DNA of 64,000 bases, from the NCBI GenBank assembly GCA_030142905.1, contig JASJOG010000132.1, forward strand, positions 600,001-664,000. Direction: 5' to 3'. A model generated the notes under the pieces. It had not been told where the DNA came from and searched no databases. It was given only the letters and a program-made list of their open reading frames with translations. The stretch's first letter is position 1; every line of letters starts with the position of its first letter. This document shows, piece after piece, positions 45,545 through 57,552 of the stretch. This DNA is from Heliopora coerulea. Taxonomy: Eukaryota > Cnidaria > Anthozoa > Scleralcyonacea > Helioporidae. Both the position numbers and the translations under genes were made by a program.

Positions 45545-45592
45545 GCGGCCACTGGCCATTTCCCCGAGGGTGGCCGCTTAAGAGGGGTTCGA
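45545..45592. mobile_element. pogo-like terminal fragment
   Basis: gtggccgcttaag…ggttcgactg matches the right end of the TA-flanked element at 31.2 kb. No left end was found. Confidence 0.45.
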
Positions 45593-46127
45593 CTGCATTT
45601 CCTTTTTTAACCAATTTTGTTTATTTTGGGCAACTGTTACGTGACGTAACTCTTCTATTCTTTTTAGTCAACAAATTTTGCTTAATAATGCGTCAATGAA
45701 TTCGTCATAATTTTGCTTATCAAGAATAACCCAATCCCCTTATTAAGTCTGCCGAATAGAGCTACGATAATTCTTCACGGTACTTTCATTTACCCGAAAT
45801 TACTAAGCTTCCAAAGAAAAAAGAAAGGCAACGGCTCGGAGTAAGAAAAATAAAACGATATTTCAAAAAGCATCTGCATTCAACAGATAAGGAGAACCAG
45901 ACATTGTTGACCAATCAAACGAAGACTATAAAGTAACATAATGTAGCCGATGATTCACCCTCACATTTCGTTGGCTAGCTGAGGCTTTTTCTGATAGTTT
46001 ACAGGTTTTACTAGTAAAGCAATACTTCAGTTTATTAGCAATATTCTGCAGTGTTGGAATTGCAATTTTGTAACCATGACGAGAGATAAGAAACCTAAAG
46101 ACAGTTGAAGATATTCCAGATTTACAG

Positions 46128-46265
46128 CCCTCTTATAATTTTAATCAAAAACACAAACACAAACGAAAAGTAAAGTAAAGTAAAGTAAAGTAAAGTAAAG
46201 TAAAGTAAAGTAAAGTTTACTTTACTCTTATAATTTTAATCAAAAACACAAACACAAACGAAAAT
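46128..46265. repeat. (TAAAG)n between direct repeats
   Basis: About ten taaag units (46166-46216) lie between two copies of a segment starting ctcttataattttaatc (46128-46165 and 46226-46263), each ending caaacacaaacgaaaa. Confidence 0.9.
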
Positions 46266-46643
46266 ACAAAGAATTGGTAGCCTACAAACTAACATCCTAC
46301 AAAATAAAAATGTCTTCATTTAAAATTCATCGTTAGTCTAAGATATGAACCAATTACTTAATTTTAAGAATTTAAACTTTATTATGTTTATTATTTTCGT
46401 CGAGTATTTTCATGGTAGACTAGACAAATCTCGCTTTGGAGGGATGCCTTTTGGCTTCTCTTTTTCTTTCATTAAGTTCTCAAACATCAAAATTCTATGA
46501 GAAAACAAATACAGAAAATGTTCAACATTTACAAGAAAATTCATCTAAAAGTAAAACAGTCACTTGGGACAAATGTTCAAGTTATTGCCTCGTGAGACAC
46601 AGCACAAAGGAAAATCACAATAGCTAAAGACCGTACTCTCTTA

Positions 46644-46822
46644 AGCCAGGTTTACATGTTCGAGATAAGCGAAGGCATAACGACATAAGCAGGCACAGCA
46701 AGGACTTCATGGTAAATCCTTTTGTACTCGGCAAGTACGACGACTTCAGTTGACAGTGAAGCACTAACTGCGTCTGCATTTGTCGTTATGCTTATGTTTA
46801 TGTCCAAAGTGTGAGCCAGGCT
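46644..46822. mobile_element. PIF/Harbinger-like MITE, second copy
   Basis: agccaggtttaca and the complement of gtgagccaggct, flanked by TTA (46641-46643, 46823-46825). Ends match the 43428-43787 element, so both belong to one family. Confidence 0.65.
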
Positions 46823-46825
46823 TTA

Positions 46826-47837
46826 GCCTTACTAACTCTTAGGTTCGGTTCAAGGAGTTGCAACTGCCATTCGAGATCAACGGTTGACTCAACATTCCGT
46901 ACCGCAATCAAATCCTCGCAATATCTTCTGTCAAGTAGACAAGATCTTTTTGAAACACAAAAATTTCGCATTTGAACGTCCGCGTTATTCGACAGAAAAT
47001 GCATTGCAGCAACAACAGCAACCGTAGAATTCGAGTGGCAGGACAGTATTTGACTCTTAGGGCCTCTTTACATCATCCCCACTGACCGGAACAATCCGTC
47101 TGGCGAGATCCTGTTGTTGTTTGTAATTCAGTGATGTGTTTACATAATCCCGGCAAGCAACTCGCCGACTGCGGGGAACTCAGCAAGCCGAATTACAAAC
47201 TCTCTCATATAAACACTCAAACCCGGCAAGCCGGGAGAAGTTTTATCAATAACGCGTGCGTGCTTCCATAATCACGTGATAGTGCAATGAATAACTTGGC
47301 AGTTAGTGTTGCAGACAGCATCGTAGAACTCGAACCTCGAACTCAAGAAGGAAAAAAAAGTGCGTTGTAGGTGAAGGACACTGATTTTCACGCTGTCAAA
47401 GCTGTGCACTATGAATGGTTATGAAAAGAAATGGCGACAAGATTTTTCGTTAACAAGACAGATATCAAACTTGAGATGAGAATTCCATTCTTTTGACCCA
47501 AAAACATTTGGAGGACCGCGAATATGGTGTCTATTGGATAAAGAAGAGAAATGCGAAAACGTTGTTTTATATTATCTAACCGAGCTGGTTTCTCGCTCAG
47601 TCTTCGCGCAAAATACGTAGTTTATTCCAGCAGGAGGAATTTTCGATCTATATAAACACATCATTTTGGCATGCAGAGTTTCCCGGTTAGTGGGACAACC
47701 CGGCCACCCGGGATCATGAAAACAAACCCTAACTTTACCTAAATCTGTCCCCAAGCACTTGTTGCAATCCCCTAACTAAATGGTCACCAGAGCCATACGT
47801 TCAGATCCTAAAACTACATTGATTATTTCTCACTTAC
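46826..47837. other. no gene recognised
   Basis: Expected to hold or precede the missing AIF1 3' exon, but I could not identify one. Confidence 0.35.
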
Positions 47838-47901
47838 TTCTTTAAAATAGACGGCCCTTTCCCAAGCATCATACGTAAGAACTCGTCATAGGTGATAGTT
47901 C
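47838..47901 (-). CDS. AIF1: AIF1-like EF-hand protein, exon 6
   Basis: tcttttcag acceptor and gtaagtg donor bracket 64 bases reading (G)TITYDEFLRMMLGKGPSILKK. These are the second half of EF-hand 2 and the conserved F-L-R-M-M-L-G-K block of allograft inflammatory factor 1. Entry phase fits exon 5; exit leaves two bases. The remaining 30 or so C-terminal residues must lie in an unidentified exon downstream on -. Confidence 0.88.
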
Positions 47902-47907
47902 CTGAAA

Positions 47908-49677
47908 AGAAAAATCATCGGCAATGACGTCATTTACCACTACATATCATTTGAACTGGTCAGTAAGTTGTGGAGATTATGATTTGTGTGCACAGCCTTT
48001 GACTTCATTTTTCACATGCAAATAACTGGCAGTGGCGTACCCAGCCATGCTTTTCCGGGAGGACAAAAGTTTATTTCTGTCGCAGTAATGGTTCGACTAT
48101 CGTTGACTCCCATGACTAATTCGAATAAGTTATCTAATTCATATTAGGCCAGAGAATCATGCCGTCTCTCAGCGGCGCAATTTCCTTTTCGTAAACGATC
48201 GTTGCCAGCCGGAAAGGTCAATGCCAACATAATGTTCTTGCCATCCTTAAGTTTACTCTGAGAACCCTCTCTAAATGATGTGATGTTTGTAAATTTCTCG
48301 ATTTTAACGAGGATCAACTGAACTTGCAAAGCAAGTGTGGTGGTTAGTGTGACCAAAAGCAATCGGTAATGAGTGGGTTCGAATCCGTGAAGAAATTATT
48401 TGATTTTCTTTGTACTCAAAGTGGGCTTTTATTGTTATTACTCCGCAGTGTTTTATTTTCTTCAAACACTCGTACAGTCAAGATTTTAAAATTAAAATTA
48501 AGCGACTAGTGATCAAATTGGGGTACAAGCGAGGCGGAAAACTCGCTACTGGGACGATTAGGTTATGGTTTCGGTTTGGGTAAGTGACCAAAGATAATTC
48601 GTCGTTGAATTTAAAGTCGAGGATAAAAACAGTTAAAAGATTTTGGGCGTGTTTCTGGTTGATGCAACTTATGGAGTTAGGGCGAGAAAGGTACAGTTGG
48701 GGATGGCGAGAACATTATATTGGCATCGACAATTCCGGTTGGCAACGACCATTTACGGAACGGAATATAGCAACCATTAAAGATATCCTTGTTTGCCTTC
48801 ATAAAGGATGAGGTTAAATTACAGTAACGAGACATTAATAGCAGTGCTCGACCTTATCTTTTCCCCTAACTAGTCCCTGGTGAAGTGAGGTTCACAATTT
48901 ACTAGCCAAAGGGCATCACCTGCTTTATTTGCTAACAAACCTAAAACGTCACAACGTTTGATTTATTGGTGAGATTTAAACAATCATACGGAGCTTGTCT
49001 TTAACCTGTTGGCTGCCCATGAGCGATGACAGGAAAAGAAGATATTCAGTGAAGAGTTGAAAGTAAATGTGTATGCTGAGTGGTAGCGGGAAAATAAAAC
49101 AAAATATTAATCAAATAAAGAATCTACTATGACAGGTATATGGTGACAGTTTATTGATCAAATGGATATACATGCCTCAGTTAGTGATCAACGGAATTCG
49201 TTTGTTTATTTCTTTATTTACCTTTCTAAAAAATTTTGTAATGGGATTGGCCCATTAACTAGGACCCCTTTTCTCACAGGTATGCAAGTGTATCGTCAGT
49301 TTATGTACCAGTTTTTGGAATGGAAAAGTTGTCTGTTCACAAGGGAACGGTACGACTGCGTACCGATTTATACTCGTGTTCACAAGGAGAGGGAGTCGTT
49401 CTGTTCCGGAATCTTCCCGCCTAAGAGACAGTAATGCGCATGTTCAAAGCGATGCTTCTGAAATGTCCTGCTCTTTGATCCGCATCAAAACCTTTTTACC
49501 TGTTCACAAGGGGACGGAACAGTACGATTTGAAGCGTTCCTGTGTGAACGTAACTCCTCTTCGTACCAATTTTTTGGAACGGAGCAATACGATTGTGTAA
49601 CTGTGTGAACGTCCTAATAGTTCTCAAATTTTAGTAGCCAAAATCCAGTGCACGCCGACAACTTTACAAAATATAAT
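47908..49677. other. intronic, no gene recognised
   Basis: Part of AIF1 intron 5. cagtggcgtacccagcc at 48033 looks like a lone hAT end. 49335-49612 has gttcacaagg…gtgtgaacg ends reminiscent of a MITE. Confidence 0.4.
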
Positions 49678-51005
49678 ACGAAACAAACTCCGAAAAGAAG
49701 CATCTTGGTACCCAAAATATGAGTAAAAGCACAAGACAAAATTGAGAAGGTAATATTTCGACTACATTACAGAGTCAGTTTCAAACCTAACTAAATACAT
49801 GAGTCTGGGTAACGATCTATTTGAGAAGGACGCGATGACATCATCACTTGTTAATTAAAGGGATACAAATAATGTAACAGGATATATGTCGGTATCGGAG
49901 TCAACAGTTTGAGAAATGACAATTTGGGCCGTTTCATACGTCGCACAGTTGCCGCATTTTATTGAGACGAATTTCATTCACATTAGCTTCGTCAATTAGC
50001 CGAAGTAAATGCGTGTTCGTTCCATAGGATGAATTTAATTTAGACGAATTTAATCATTTTTTAAACCATCGTAACAACAATCAATGCTCATGAGAAAGAA
50101 CATAACATTTGATCATGGGCTAAAAAGAACGTATATTATACTTCATGCATTTAATTCGATGCGACAATACGACGTCCTCTAAAACCAACATGCATTTCAG
50201 ACGTTGTATCCGTCCGATCATGACGGATAAAACGTCTCTGACGAATCTAACTCGTTTCATACGTCGCATAACCGTCGCATTAAATCGACTGAATTAAATT
50301 CATCTGAATTAAATGCAACGATAGTGCGACCTTAATAATTTCTCATGCTGTTGACTGCGATACCGACACATTTCCTGTTAGATTAACAAGTGACGGTGTC
50401 ATCGCGTCCTTATCAAATAAGTCGTTAAGCTCTGGCCAAACGAATGTAACATCATTCAACATTGTCGAATTCAACTTTGTTGGATGGTGTTGGACTGCGT
50501 GGCCAAGCGAATGCAACATGTGCGGAGAAGACTCGAATTGTGGAGATTGGAAATCTGAGACGAATAATGATCCTGAATTTTAGGCCAATCTACCCGTTGC
50601 CCTCGCCTTAGAGAACTTGCTGCGCGTGTGGGAATGCAAAAATGTTGAAGTCACTGATGTTGAAGTGCGTGGCCAAAGGAGTGCAACTTTGTTGGTCACA
50701 CATGAGGACAAAAGAAATGTTGCACGATGTTGCATCAAACTTCGTTCAACAACATACATCATGCAATATGATGCAACATGGTGGCCAAACGAGTTCAACA
50801 TGTTGCGTTCAACAATGTTGAACAATGTTGAACGATGTTGAACCGCGATGTTGCTTCGTTTGGATAGGGCTTTGCCAAGCTCATGGATTTAGTTAGGTTT
50901 GACAATGACTCTGCAATATAGTCGAAATATTACCTTCTCAATTTTGTCTTGGGCTTTTACTCATATTTTGAGTTTCAAGATGCCTTTTTTCGGAGTTTGT
51001 TTTAC
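49678..51005. mobile_element. long inverted-repeat element with a nested insertion
   Basis: The left arm from 49678 (aaacaaactccgaaaa…gacaaaattgagaagg) is complementary to the right arm ending at about 51005. Inner parts also pair (ggacgcgatgaca near 49839; tgtcatcgcgtcc near 50400; catacgtcgca motifs near 49935 and 50259). The right arm is interrupted by 50433-50876. No coding capacity. Confidence 0.8.
50433..50876. mobile_element. ttgaacaatgttgaac-type element
   Basis: Inserted in the right arm of the surrounding inverted repeat, with aagctc on both sides (50427-50432, 50877-50882). Ends are tggccaaacgaatg and …cgtttggata. The interior is rich in gttgaacaatgttgaa and gcaacat(g)ttg motifs. 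Confidence 0.65.
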
Positions 51006-51184
51006 ATTACTAGTGCACTACCGCTATGGTCGAGCACTGAATAGCTTCATCGAACTATAGAAAGTCGCGGGTATTTTCCAGTTATATCTAAAGTATGGTT
51101 TTTGCGTCATCGTACTTGCAAAACATGAACGAAATGTCATGCTTAATGCTATCATTATAGTCATCAACTAAGGTAGAAAGTTAA

Positions 51185-52050
51185 AAGGTTCATAACTGCC
51201 GTAACTAATCTCAAACAATATCAACGTTTCGAACATAGGCCCTTCGTCAGGAAAGAAACGAGTTCTGAAATAGGAGTAGCAACTAGACTAGGTTTTATAC
51301 GAAAAGGAGTCATGTGTTTCTCGTATTTCATTTGTTAACGTTTTATCACATGACTCCTATTCGTATAAAACCTAGTTATAGGGCAGCAAGAGTTAGGGCA
51401 GGTGCTAATTATGTGAAGTCGTCAGATTTGCTCCATGCTATGTCATGGAAAAATCTGAACGACCGTCTTAAATTGAATAAATTAGTTTTGATTTACAAAA
51501 TATTAAACAACCACTCAGCCCCAAATTTAAAAGATAAATTTATTATAAAAAAGGCAAATTTAAATAATTACAATCTTAGAATGCCCACATTAACCTCTCA
51601 GTTCCTAAGCCTAACAATGAATATTTGAAAAAAAGTTTTGGGTATAGTGGAACTGTGCTATGGAATAGCCTACCAATGGAGGCGAAGCTGACAGAGTCGA
51701 TAACCAGCTTCAAAAATTTGATTCAGTAACTGTTATGACTGAGTCAGAAATCGAGCATCTGTGAATTTTATCTTTTTAAACATCAGTATACCTTAGGACT
51801 TAGATTATTTCTTTTTATGAACAGTGTTATCTTTGTAATTTGTGTGACGCCCCTCATGAAAACAATCATTTGATGATGAGGGTAGCGTGTTTAAATGAAA
51901 GTTACAGTTCAGTTCAGTTCAGTTCAGTCTAGTTGCTACTCCTATTTCTGAACATGTTTCATTCCTGACGAAGGGCCTTTGCTGGAAACGTTGATATTCT
52001 TTAAGATCATTTACGGCAGTTTTCAAGTTTTTAACTTTTCACCTTATTTA
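51185..52050. mobile_element. palindromic element interrupted by a LINE fragment
   Basis: 51185-51326 (…gccctt cgtcagg…gagtagcaactagactag…ttttatacgaaaaggagtca) is mirrored by 51341-51376 plus 51926-52050 (…tgactcctattcg…tctagttgctactcc…cctgacgaagggcc). The right arm is split at ctag by the LINE piece. Confidence 0.75.
51377..51925 (+). pseudogene. CR1-type LINE 3' fragment
   Basis: The translation YRAARVRAGANYVKSSDLL, LNDRLKLNKLVLIYKILNN, NYNLRMPTL, then in the next frame LKKSFGYSGTVLWNSLPMEAK and SFKNLIQ, is the C-terminus of LINE ORF2. The insert ends in about five gttca units, a short tandem 3' tail. Broken by a stop at 51626 and a frameshift. Confidence 0.8.
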
Positions 52051-52554
52051 TCACTGTCTACGCAGTATTCTACTTTCTAGTCATCAACTATCCTTACAGC
52101 GATTCTCATGCATTCACTAGTGAATCAGGGATGGATCCAGCAAATTTAGTGAGGGTTTTCCGAGTGCCGCAGGCGCGAGAATACTAGGGGGGTCCGGGGG
52201 CATGCTCCCCCGGAAAATTTTGAAATTTTAGATGCTCGGAAATGTAATTTCCTGCATTTTCAGAAGACGTTTCATGAAAACATGCAGGTACCTTTATTCC
52301 TCAAATTGTACCATTTTAGCATCACTTACATCTCCCAATAGATATACTGTACAAACCTTGGAGGCCACAATTTTACAAGGATAGTGTTTCACAAATCATT
52401 TTTGTAGCACAAAGGCTGCAAAACTGATTTATGGAGTACCTCCCCAAAAGTTTCATCACAAATAGCTGTACCATACAGCTAGGTTCAGGTGGATCTCGTA
52501 CCCAAGCTTAGCAAGAGGTGCATAACAGTACTTCAAAATCTTGAACTAATTCAA

Positions 52555-53398
52555 AATTGACCTCAATGGCTTGATACAACTGCAGAATGGCAGGTAGGGA
52601 GGCTGAATAGTTCAAAATTATCTTGATACCACAGCAGAATGGTAGGTAGGAAGGCTAAATATTCAAAATTATCTTCATAAAACAGCAGAATGGTAAGTAA
52701 GAAGGCTAAACAGCACAAAATTATCTTCATACAACAGCAGAATAGTAGGTAGGAAGGCTAAACAGCTCAAAATTATCATGATACCACTGCAGAATGGCAG
52801 GAAGGGAGGCTGATTAGTTCAAAATTATCTTGATACCACTGTAGAATGGTAGGTAGGAAGGCTGATTAGTTCAAAATTATCTTGATACCACTGTAGAATG
52901 GTAGGTAGGAAGGCTAAATGTTCAAAATTATCTTCATACAACAGCAGAATGGTAGGTAGGAAGGCTAAATGTTCAAAATTATCTTCATACAACAGCAGAA
53001 TGGTAGGTAGGAAGGCTGATTAGTTCAAAATTATCTTGATACCACTGCAGAATGGTAGGTAGGAGGGCTAAATGTTCAAAATTATTTTCATACAACAGCA
53101 GAATGGTAGGTAGGAAGGCTAAATGTTCAAAATTATCTTCATACAACAGCAGAATGATAGGTAGGAAGGCTAATTGTTCAAAATTATCTTCATACAACAG
53201 CAGAATAGTAGGTAGGAAGGCTAAATGTTCAAAATTATCTTCATACAACAGCAGAATAGTAGGTAGGAAGGCTAAACGTTCAAAATTATCTTCATACAAC
53301 AGCAGAATCGCAGGTAGGAAGGCTAAATGTTCAAAATTATCTTCATACAACAGCAGAATGGCAGGTAGGAAGGCTAAATACATGTAGTTCAAAATTAA
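52555..53398. repeat. 51-bp minisatellite, open on both strands
   Basis: About 16 units of ttcaaaattatcttcataca…cagcagaatggtaggtagg…aaggctaaatg. Because 51 is a multiple of three, both strands stay open: + reads GRKAKCSKLSSYNSR repeats, - reads NFEHLAFLPAILLLYED repeats (17 residues per unit). Confidence 0.92.
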
Positions 53399-53824
53399 CT
53401 TGATAGCGCTGAAGAATTGCAGGTAGGATGGCCAAATAGTTTGAAATCATTTGATAGCCATGAGAAGCGCACTAGCCATTCATACCTGAACCGTCGATGT
53501 TTTCCATCACTCTCAGAAGTCGCCAGAACGAGAAAGAGCTGGTCAGGTTTCCAGACATTCTGAATAAAGCGCAATTTTTCTGCGGGAGAGAACCGGCCAA
53601 TGGTCACGTAAACGAGCCCAATATCAAAAAGAGAACAACTTATTTGGGACACACGGACTGTCCACGCGCAGCCACGTTGTAGCACTAATCGATGATGGGT
53701 TTGCGATGGGTTCACCTTAATTAATTCAAGGTGCTTGACCAATAAAATACAGTTTCGATGGGTTCACTTTAATTGCCTGTGAGGTTTTAGCCAATAATAT
53801 GAAGTTTCGATGGGTTTCCGTGGG

Positions 53825-53892
53825 CTTCACGCAAGAAGCACTGGTTTCCGAGTTCCCACGCAAGAAGCACTGGTTTCCGAGTTTCCACGCGA
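53825..53892 (+). repeat. 31-bp direct duplication
   Basis: cacgcaagaagcactggttt occurs twice in tandem, each followed by ccgagtt(c/t)c. Confidence 0.85.
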
Positions 53893-54640
53893 TGGCTCAC
53901 GCCATACGCGAATCCTCTGCGCTCATTCGGTTCGATTTTGCGGTGAATTCCGCCAAATTTGGCGCCCGGTGGTGCCAGCGGGGAGAAGCGACAATAAACA
54001 CAATAAAAGCAAATACATTGTGCATGCTCATTTTTTAAAATTTGATGGGTTTCTGGAAACCCAGTGAACCGGTCTGGATCCACCCCTGAGTGAATATCCA
54101 TCAAGTCATACACAGTTTATCTCGATATACATCGACGATATTCCTGGCAAGCTACCGCTAACTTATGCAGTGGCGTAGCCAGCGGTCACGCTGGTCACGC
54201 TGAGCGTGACTAAAAATTTCCAAAAAAAAAAGGGAAAATGTCCCTTTGAATTTTCAAATGTAAACTGCAATTAATCATCAAAGTTTTTCGCAAATTTGCC
54301 CTACGTATGGTTTCTGTTAAGATCAAATCCATAGCTTTCCCAGTAACTTCCACTGCTATTCGGCACATTTCGTTTACACCCACTTATTCCACGTATTTCG
54401 TGGTATTTTAAGAGTTGGTCGTGCTCATAAAATTCAGCGTGACCAACTCTAATATTTTATAGAAGAAATACTTGCATTCTGATTGGTTAATGGCTTCAGC
54501 GCATGCTCAAATGCGCTGTTTTGGAAGATCTAGTCACGCTAAATAAAATCAGCGCGACTACTTTGTAATTCCTCTTTACTTGCGAGATTTACACTCGTGT
54601 GTTCGGCGTTAGTGGTTAATTTGTTTAAAGAAATAAAAGA

Positions 54641-56777
54641 ATGGCTTCATCATCAAGCGTAACAAATCGGGCTGTTGCTGAAGCCGATGTCATTAGTAGT
54701 TTGTTAAAGAAACCGTTCTCTGCTCGACCATCTGCGGAGCAAAATGTTATTGTGAAACAGCGACCTACGCCAAATCTCAGTTTGACCACTGGCCAAAGGA
54801 GTTTTAGGGATTCCTGGTATGAGAAGAAAGATTGGCTTTGTGGAAGTTTGAGTTTGAAGGCGATGTTCTGCTGGCCTTGTCTTTTATTTTGTCCAAGCAA
54901 CTCAGCTACCTGGGCAAATACTGGCTACACCAACTTAAGAAACTTCCTCTCTGATTGTAAGAAGCATGAGAAGGCAAAATCGCACATGGGTGCGTACAAG
55001 ACGTGGAAAACATATGGCTCTGGAGTTCGTGTAGACTCTCTTATTTCCCAAGCCCGCCGTGATGAGATTCAACGACACAATGAAGAGGTAAGGCAAAACA
55101 GAGAAATACTTAAGACCATAACAGAAGCTGTTTTATATCAAGAAATGGCCTTTCGAGGCCATGATGAATCTGAAGACAGTTTAAATAAAGGAAATTATAG
55201 AGAATTGCTTGAGACCTTTGCCAAGATGGATTCAGTGTTTGAGAGGCGATTGCATGGTAGGTTGTCTGAAATTAGATTGGGAGGAGATAGTCGTTTTACT
55301 GGGGTTTCCCCTGACATTCAGAATGATCTCATCCATTGCATTGATTCTATAATTGAAGATCAAATTTTCCAAGAGATCAATGATTGTACTTTTTTGAGTG
55401 TACAGGTTGATGAAACTACAGATGTATCAACAAAAGAACAATTAAGTATTATAGTTCGTTTAGATAAAGGGAGTGAAATTCTTGAACGGCAGCTTGCTTT
55501 GGTTGATGCTAGTTCTGACAGGAATGCTACTGCTATATCTCAAGTGGTGAAAGATACATTAAGTAATCACACTAATGTAAAGGAAAAGCTGATTGTCCAA
55601 ACCTATGATGGTGCATCTGTAATGTCAGGTCACATTAATGGAGTTCAAGCCCAAATACGCCAGGAGTATCCTTTTGCACATTTTGTTCATTGTGCTGCAC
55701 ACAGGTTAAATCTTGTATTGTGCCAGTCAGCATAATTTATTTCACCAGTCAAAGTTTTTTTTGTTAATATTGCAGCTTTTTCAACATTTACAAGTAATGC
55801 TCCTAGAAGAAAGGCATTCCTTTCTTCACATAATCTTGAATTTCCCAGTCCGAGCTCGTGTTGTGAATGTTCTGTATGACAATTATCAAAAACTTTTGGA
55901 GATTTTTGAAAATGTTGTCGATCACCCAAATGGATGGGATGATGATACCCTGAGCAAGGTAAGTGGCTTACTTGGGTACCTGGATGATTTTTTGTTCAGT
56001 TTTTTAGTTTGTGTTTTTCAGGCAATTCTGGAGAAGTCAAGCATACTGTATGCAATTCTACAAAACACAGGCACTGATTTCTGTTTTGGAATGAGAAAGA
56101 TAGAAAAGTTCAAGGACTTTGTTTCTTCTCTGAGGACTGATGTGAAATATTCTGCATTTTATGATGAAGCAGTGGAGAAAGTAGGTCATCATCCAGAATC
56201 CAGATTACAACGAAAACACAATTATAAACAAATTTTCTTTGAAATTCTTGATGCTATTGTAGGTATGTTGAATGACCGTTTTCATGATATGGAACGGTTT
56301 GGGTTTTTAGATCTTATAAATCCCTCAGCATTTAAGAAATGGAAAGGGAAAGTACCCTCTGATAAACTTGGTCTTCTCGAAGACATGTATGGAGCCATAT
56401 TTGAGCTACCAATGCTTAAAAGTCAGCTTGCATTTGTTTATAATGACACAGATTTTCATAAAGATACTAGCATGGAATTGCTTAAGTATATTTTCAAGTT
56501 TAATCTTCAATCTAGCCTTCATGAAGTTGTGAAGTTGCTTAAAATGAATGGTGTATTGTCTGTAACAAGTGCTTCTGTTGAAAGGTCATTTTCTTGTTTA
56601 AAAAGGGTAAAGAGTTATTTGAGAAACACCATGGGTCAAGGTCGACTTAACTCTCTCTGTACGATTTCCATCCATAGAGATATTTTACAAGAGAAGGAGG
56701 AAGCAAATGTTTTCCATGAGGAAGTGATTAAAAAGTTTGTTGAGAAACCCAGAAGGCTAGCATTTTTATATAAATGA
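54641..56777 (+). pseudogene. hAT transposase (ZMYM/TTF type), recently broken
   Basis: The first open part (54641-55735, 364 codons) has a TTF-type zinc finger (C67, C77-x2-C80, H109-x5-H115), QVDETTD with Asp257, TYDGASVMSG with Asp323, and HCAAH (C351-x2-H354), then TAA at 55733. The same frame continues past the stop (KVFFVNIAAFSTFTSNAPRR) to about 55850. There a small frame change hands over to the second open part, which carries RVVNVLYDNYQKLLE… and the C-terminal dimerisation region VTSASVERSFSCLKRVKSYLR, ending at 56777. Two lesions only, so inactivation is recent. It probably catalysed cut-and-paste transposition. Confidence 0.88.
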
Positions 56778-57256
56778 CTTTCCACAACTTGTTCCTGTTG
56801 TAAACACAATAATAGGCTAACATTAAATTTTTTTCTCAGCAGGTGTAAGGTGTTGTGACTTGTAAAACAAACTTCACCATTTTGTTATCTTCTCTTGGAT
56901 TTAGTGTCCCTGCATAAGGGAAATGTGGTGAAATGAATTCAATTTTACCCTCAGTTCCAGTGTCACAATCCTTGTATTAATATACCTGTATTATTATGGG
57001 GAGATACCCACTTAGAATGTGGTGACACCAATCTCATATCTTCTAATTTCCTTTAATAATGTTAAAATCATTCTTTGTATTATTATACAAGTCTTGTATG
57101 ATTATGGGGAGATAAAATTAAAATTTAAATTAAAATTTAAAATTAAAACCAATTAAAATTTAAAATTAAAATTAAAATTTTAACCACTTTAAATGTGGTG
57201 ACCTCGTGTGTTATACTGGTTTGTTTGAAATGTTTTCTGCCTTCAACTGACCAGTT

Positions 57257-57552
57257 ACTGGCTGTAAGGTAAAGGTAAAGTGTCTTTATTAATACTGGAT
57301 AATCCTATCAGCTACCTAAGTTGTTCTCCCTAGAGGTCCAGTAAGGGCATACCCTCATGGGTCCAGTGTTATGACAGGAGGAAACTGGAGTACCCGGAGA
57401 AAACCTGCGATGCTTGGGAGAGTCAAACTGGGCAACACTCTTCTCACATGTGACCAAGGTAACTTTTAATCAGATTACTGCATGCGGCCGGAATCGAACC
57501 CTAGTCACAGTGGTGAGAGACACGTGCACTACCACTGTGCCACCAGCACCCC
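57257..57552 (-). mobile_element. tRNA-derived SINE, - strand copy
   Basis: On -: gggtgctggtggcacagtgg (A box) and ggttcgattcc (57490-57500, B box), then a tail homologous to 38440-38587. It lies inside the hAT element, so it inserted after that element or moved with it. Confidence 0.75.

Larger units (their letters stand above)
52126..54088. mobile_element. candidate non-autonomous hAT element with minisatellite
   Basis: Starts cagggatggatccagc and ends tggatccacccctg, an inverted pair of hAT style, with agtgaat immediately outside both ends (52119-52125, 54089-54095). The TSD is 7 matching bases instead of 8. It contains the 52.5-53.4 kb minisatellite and no transposase. Confidence 0.55.

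Noticed and set aside
51229..51260. ctgacgaagggcc…cgaaacg motifs at 51.2 kb (-), 51.96 kb (+) and 23.75 kb (+) as further hammerheads
   Set aside because: Each has an extra base between A9 and stem II and no matching stem I/III, so the core cannot form. They are better seen as diverged 3' ends or palindromic elements.
55700..55790. Intron in the 54-kb hAT transposase (ttttttttgttaatattgcag looks like an acceptor)
   Set aside because: The supposed intron translates in the upstream frame into family-like residues (KVFFVNIAAFSTFTSN), so it is coding sequence with a stop, not an intron.
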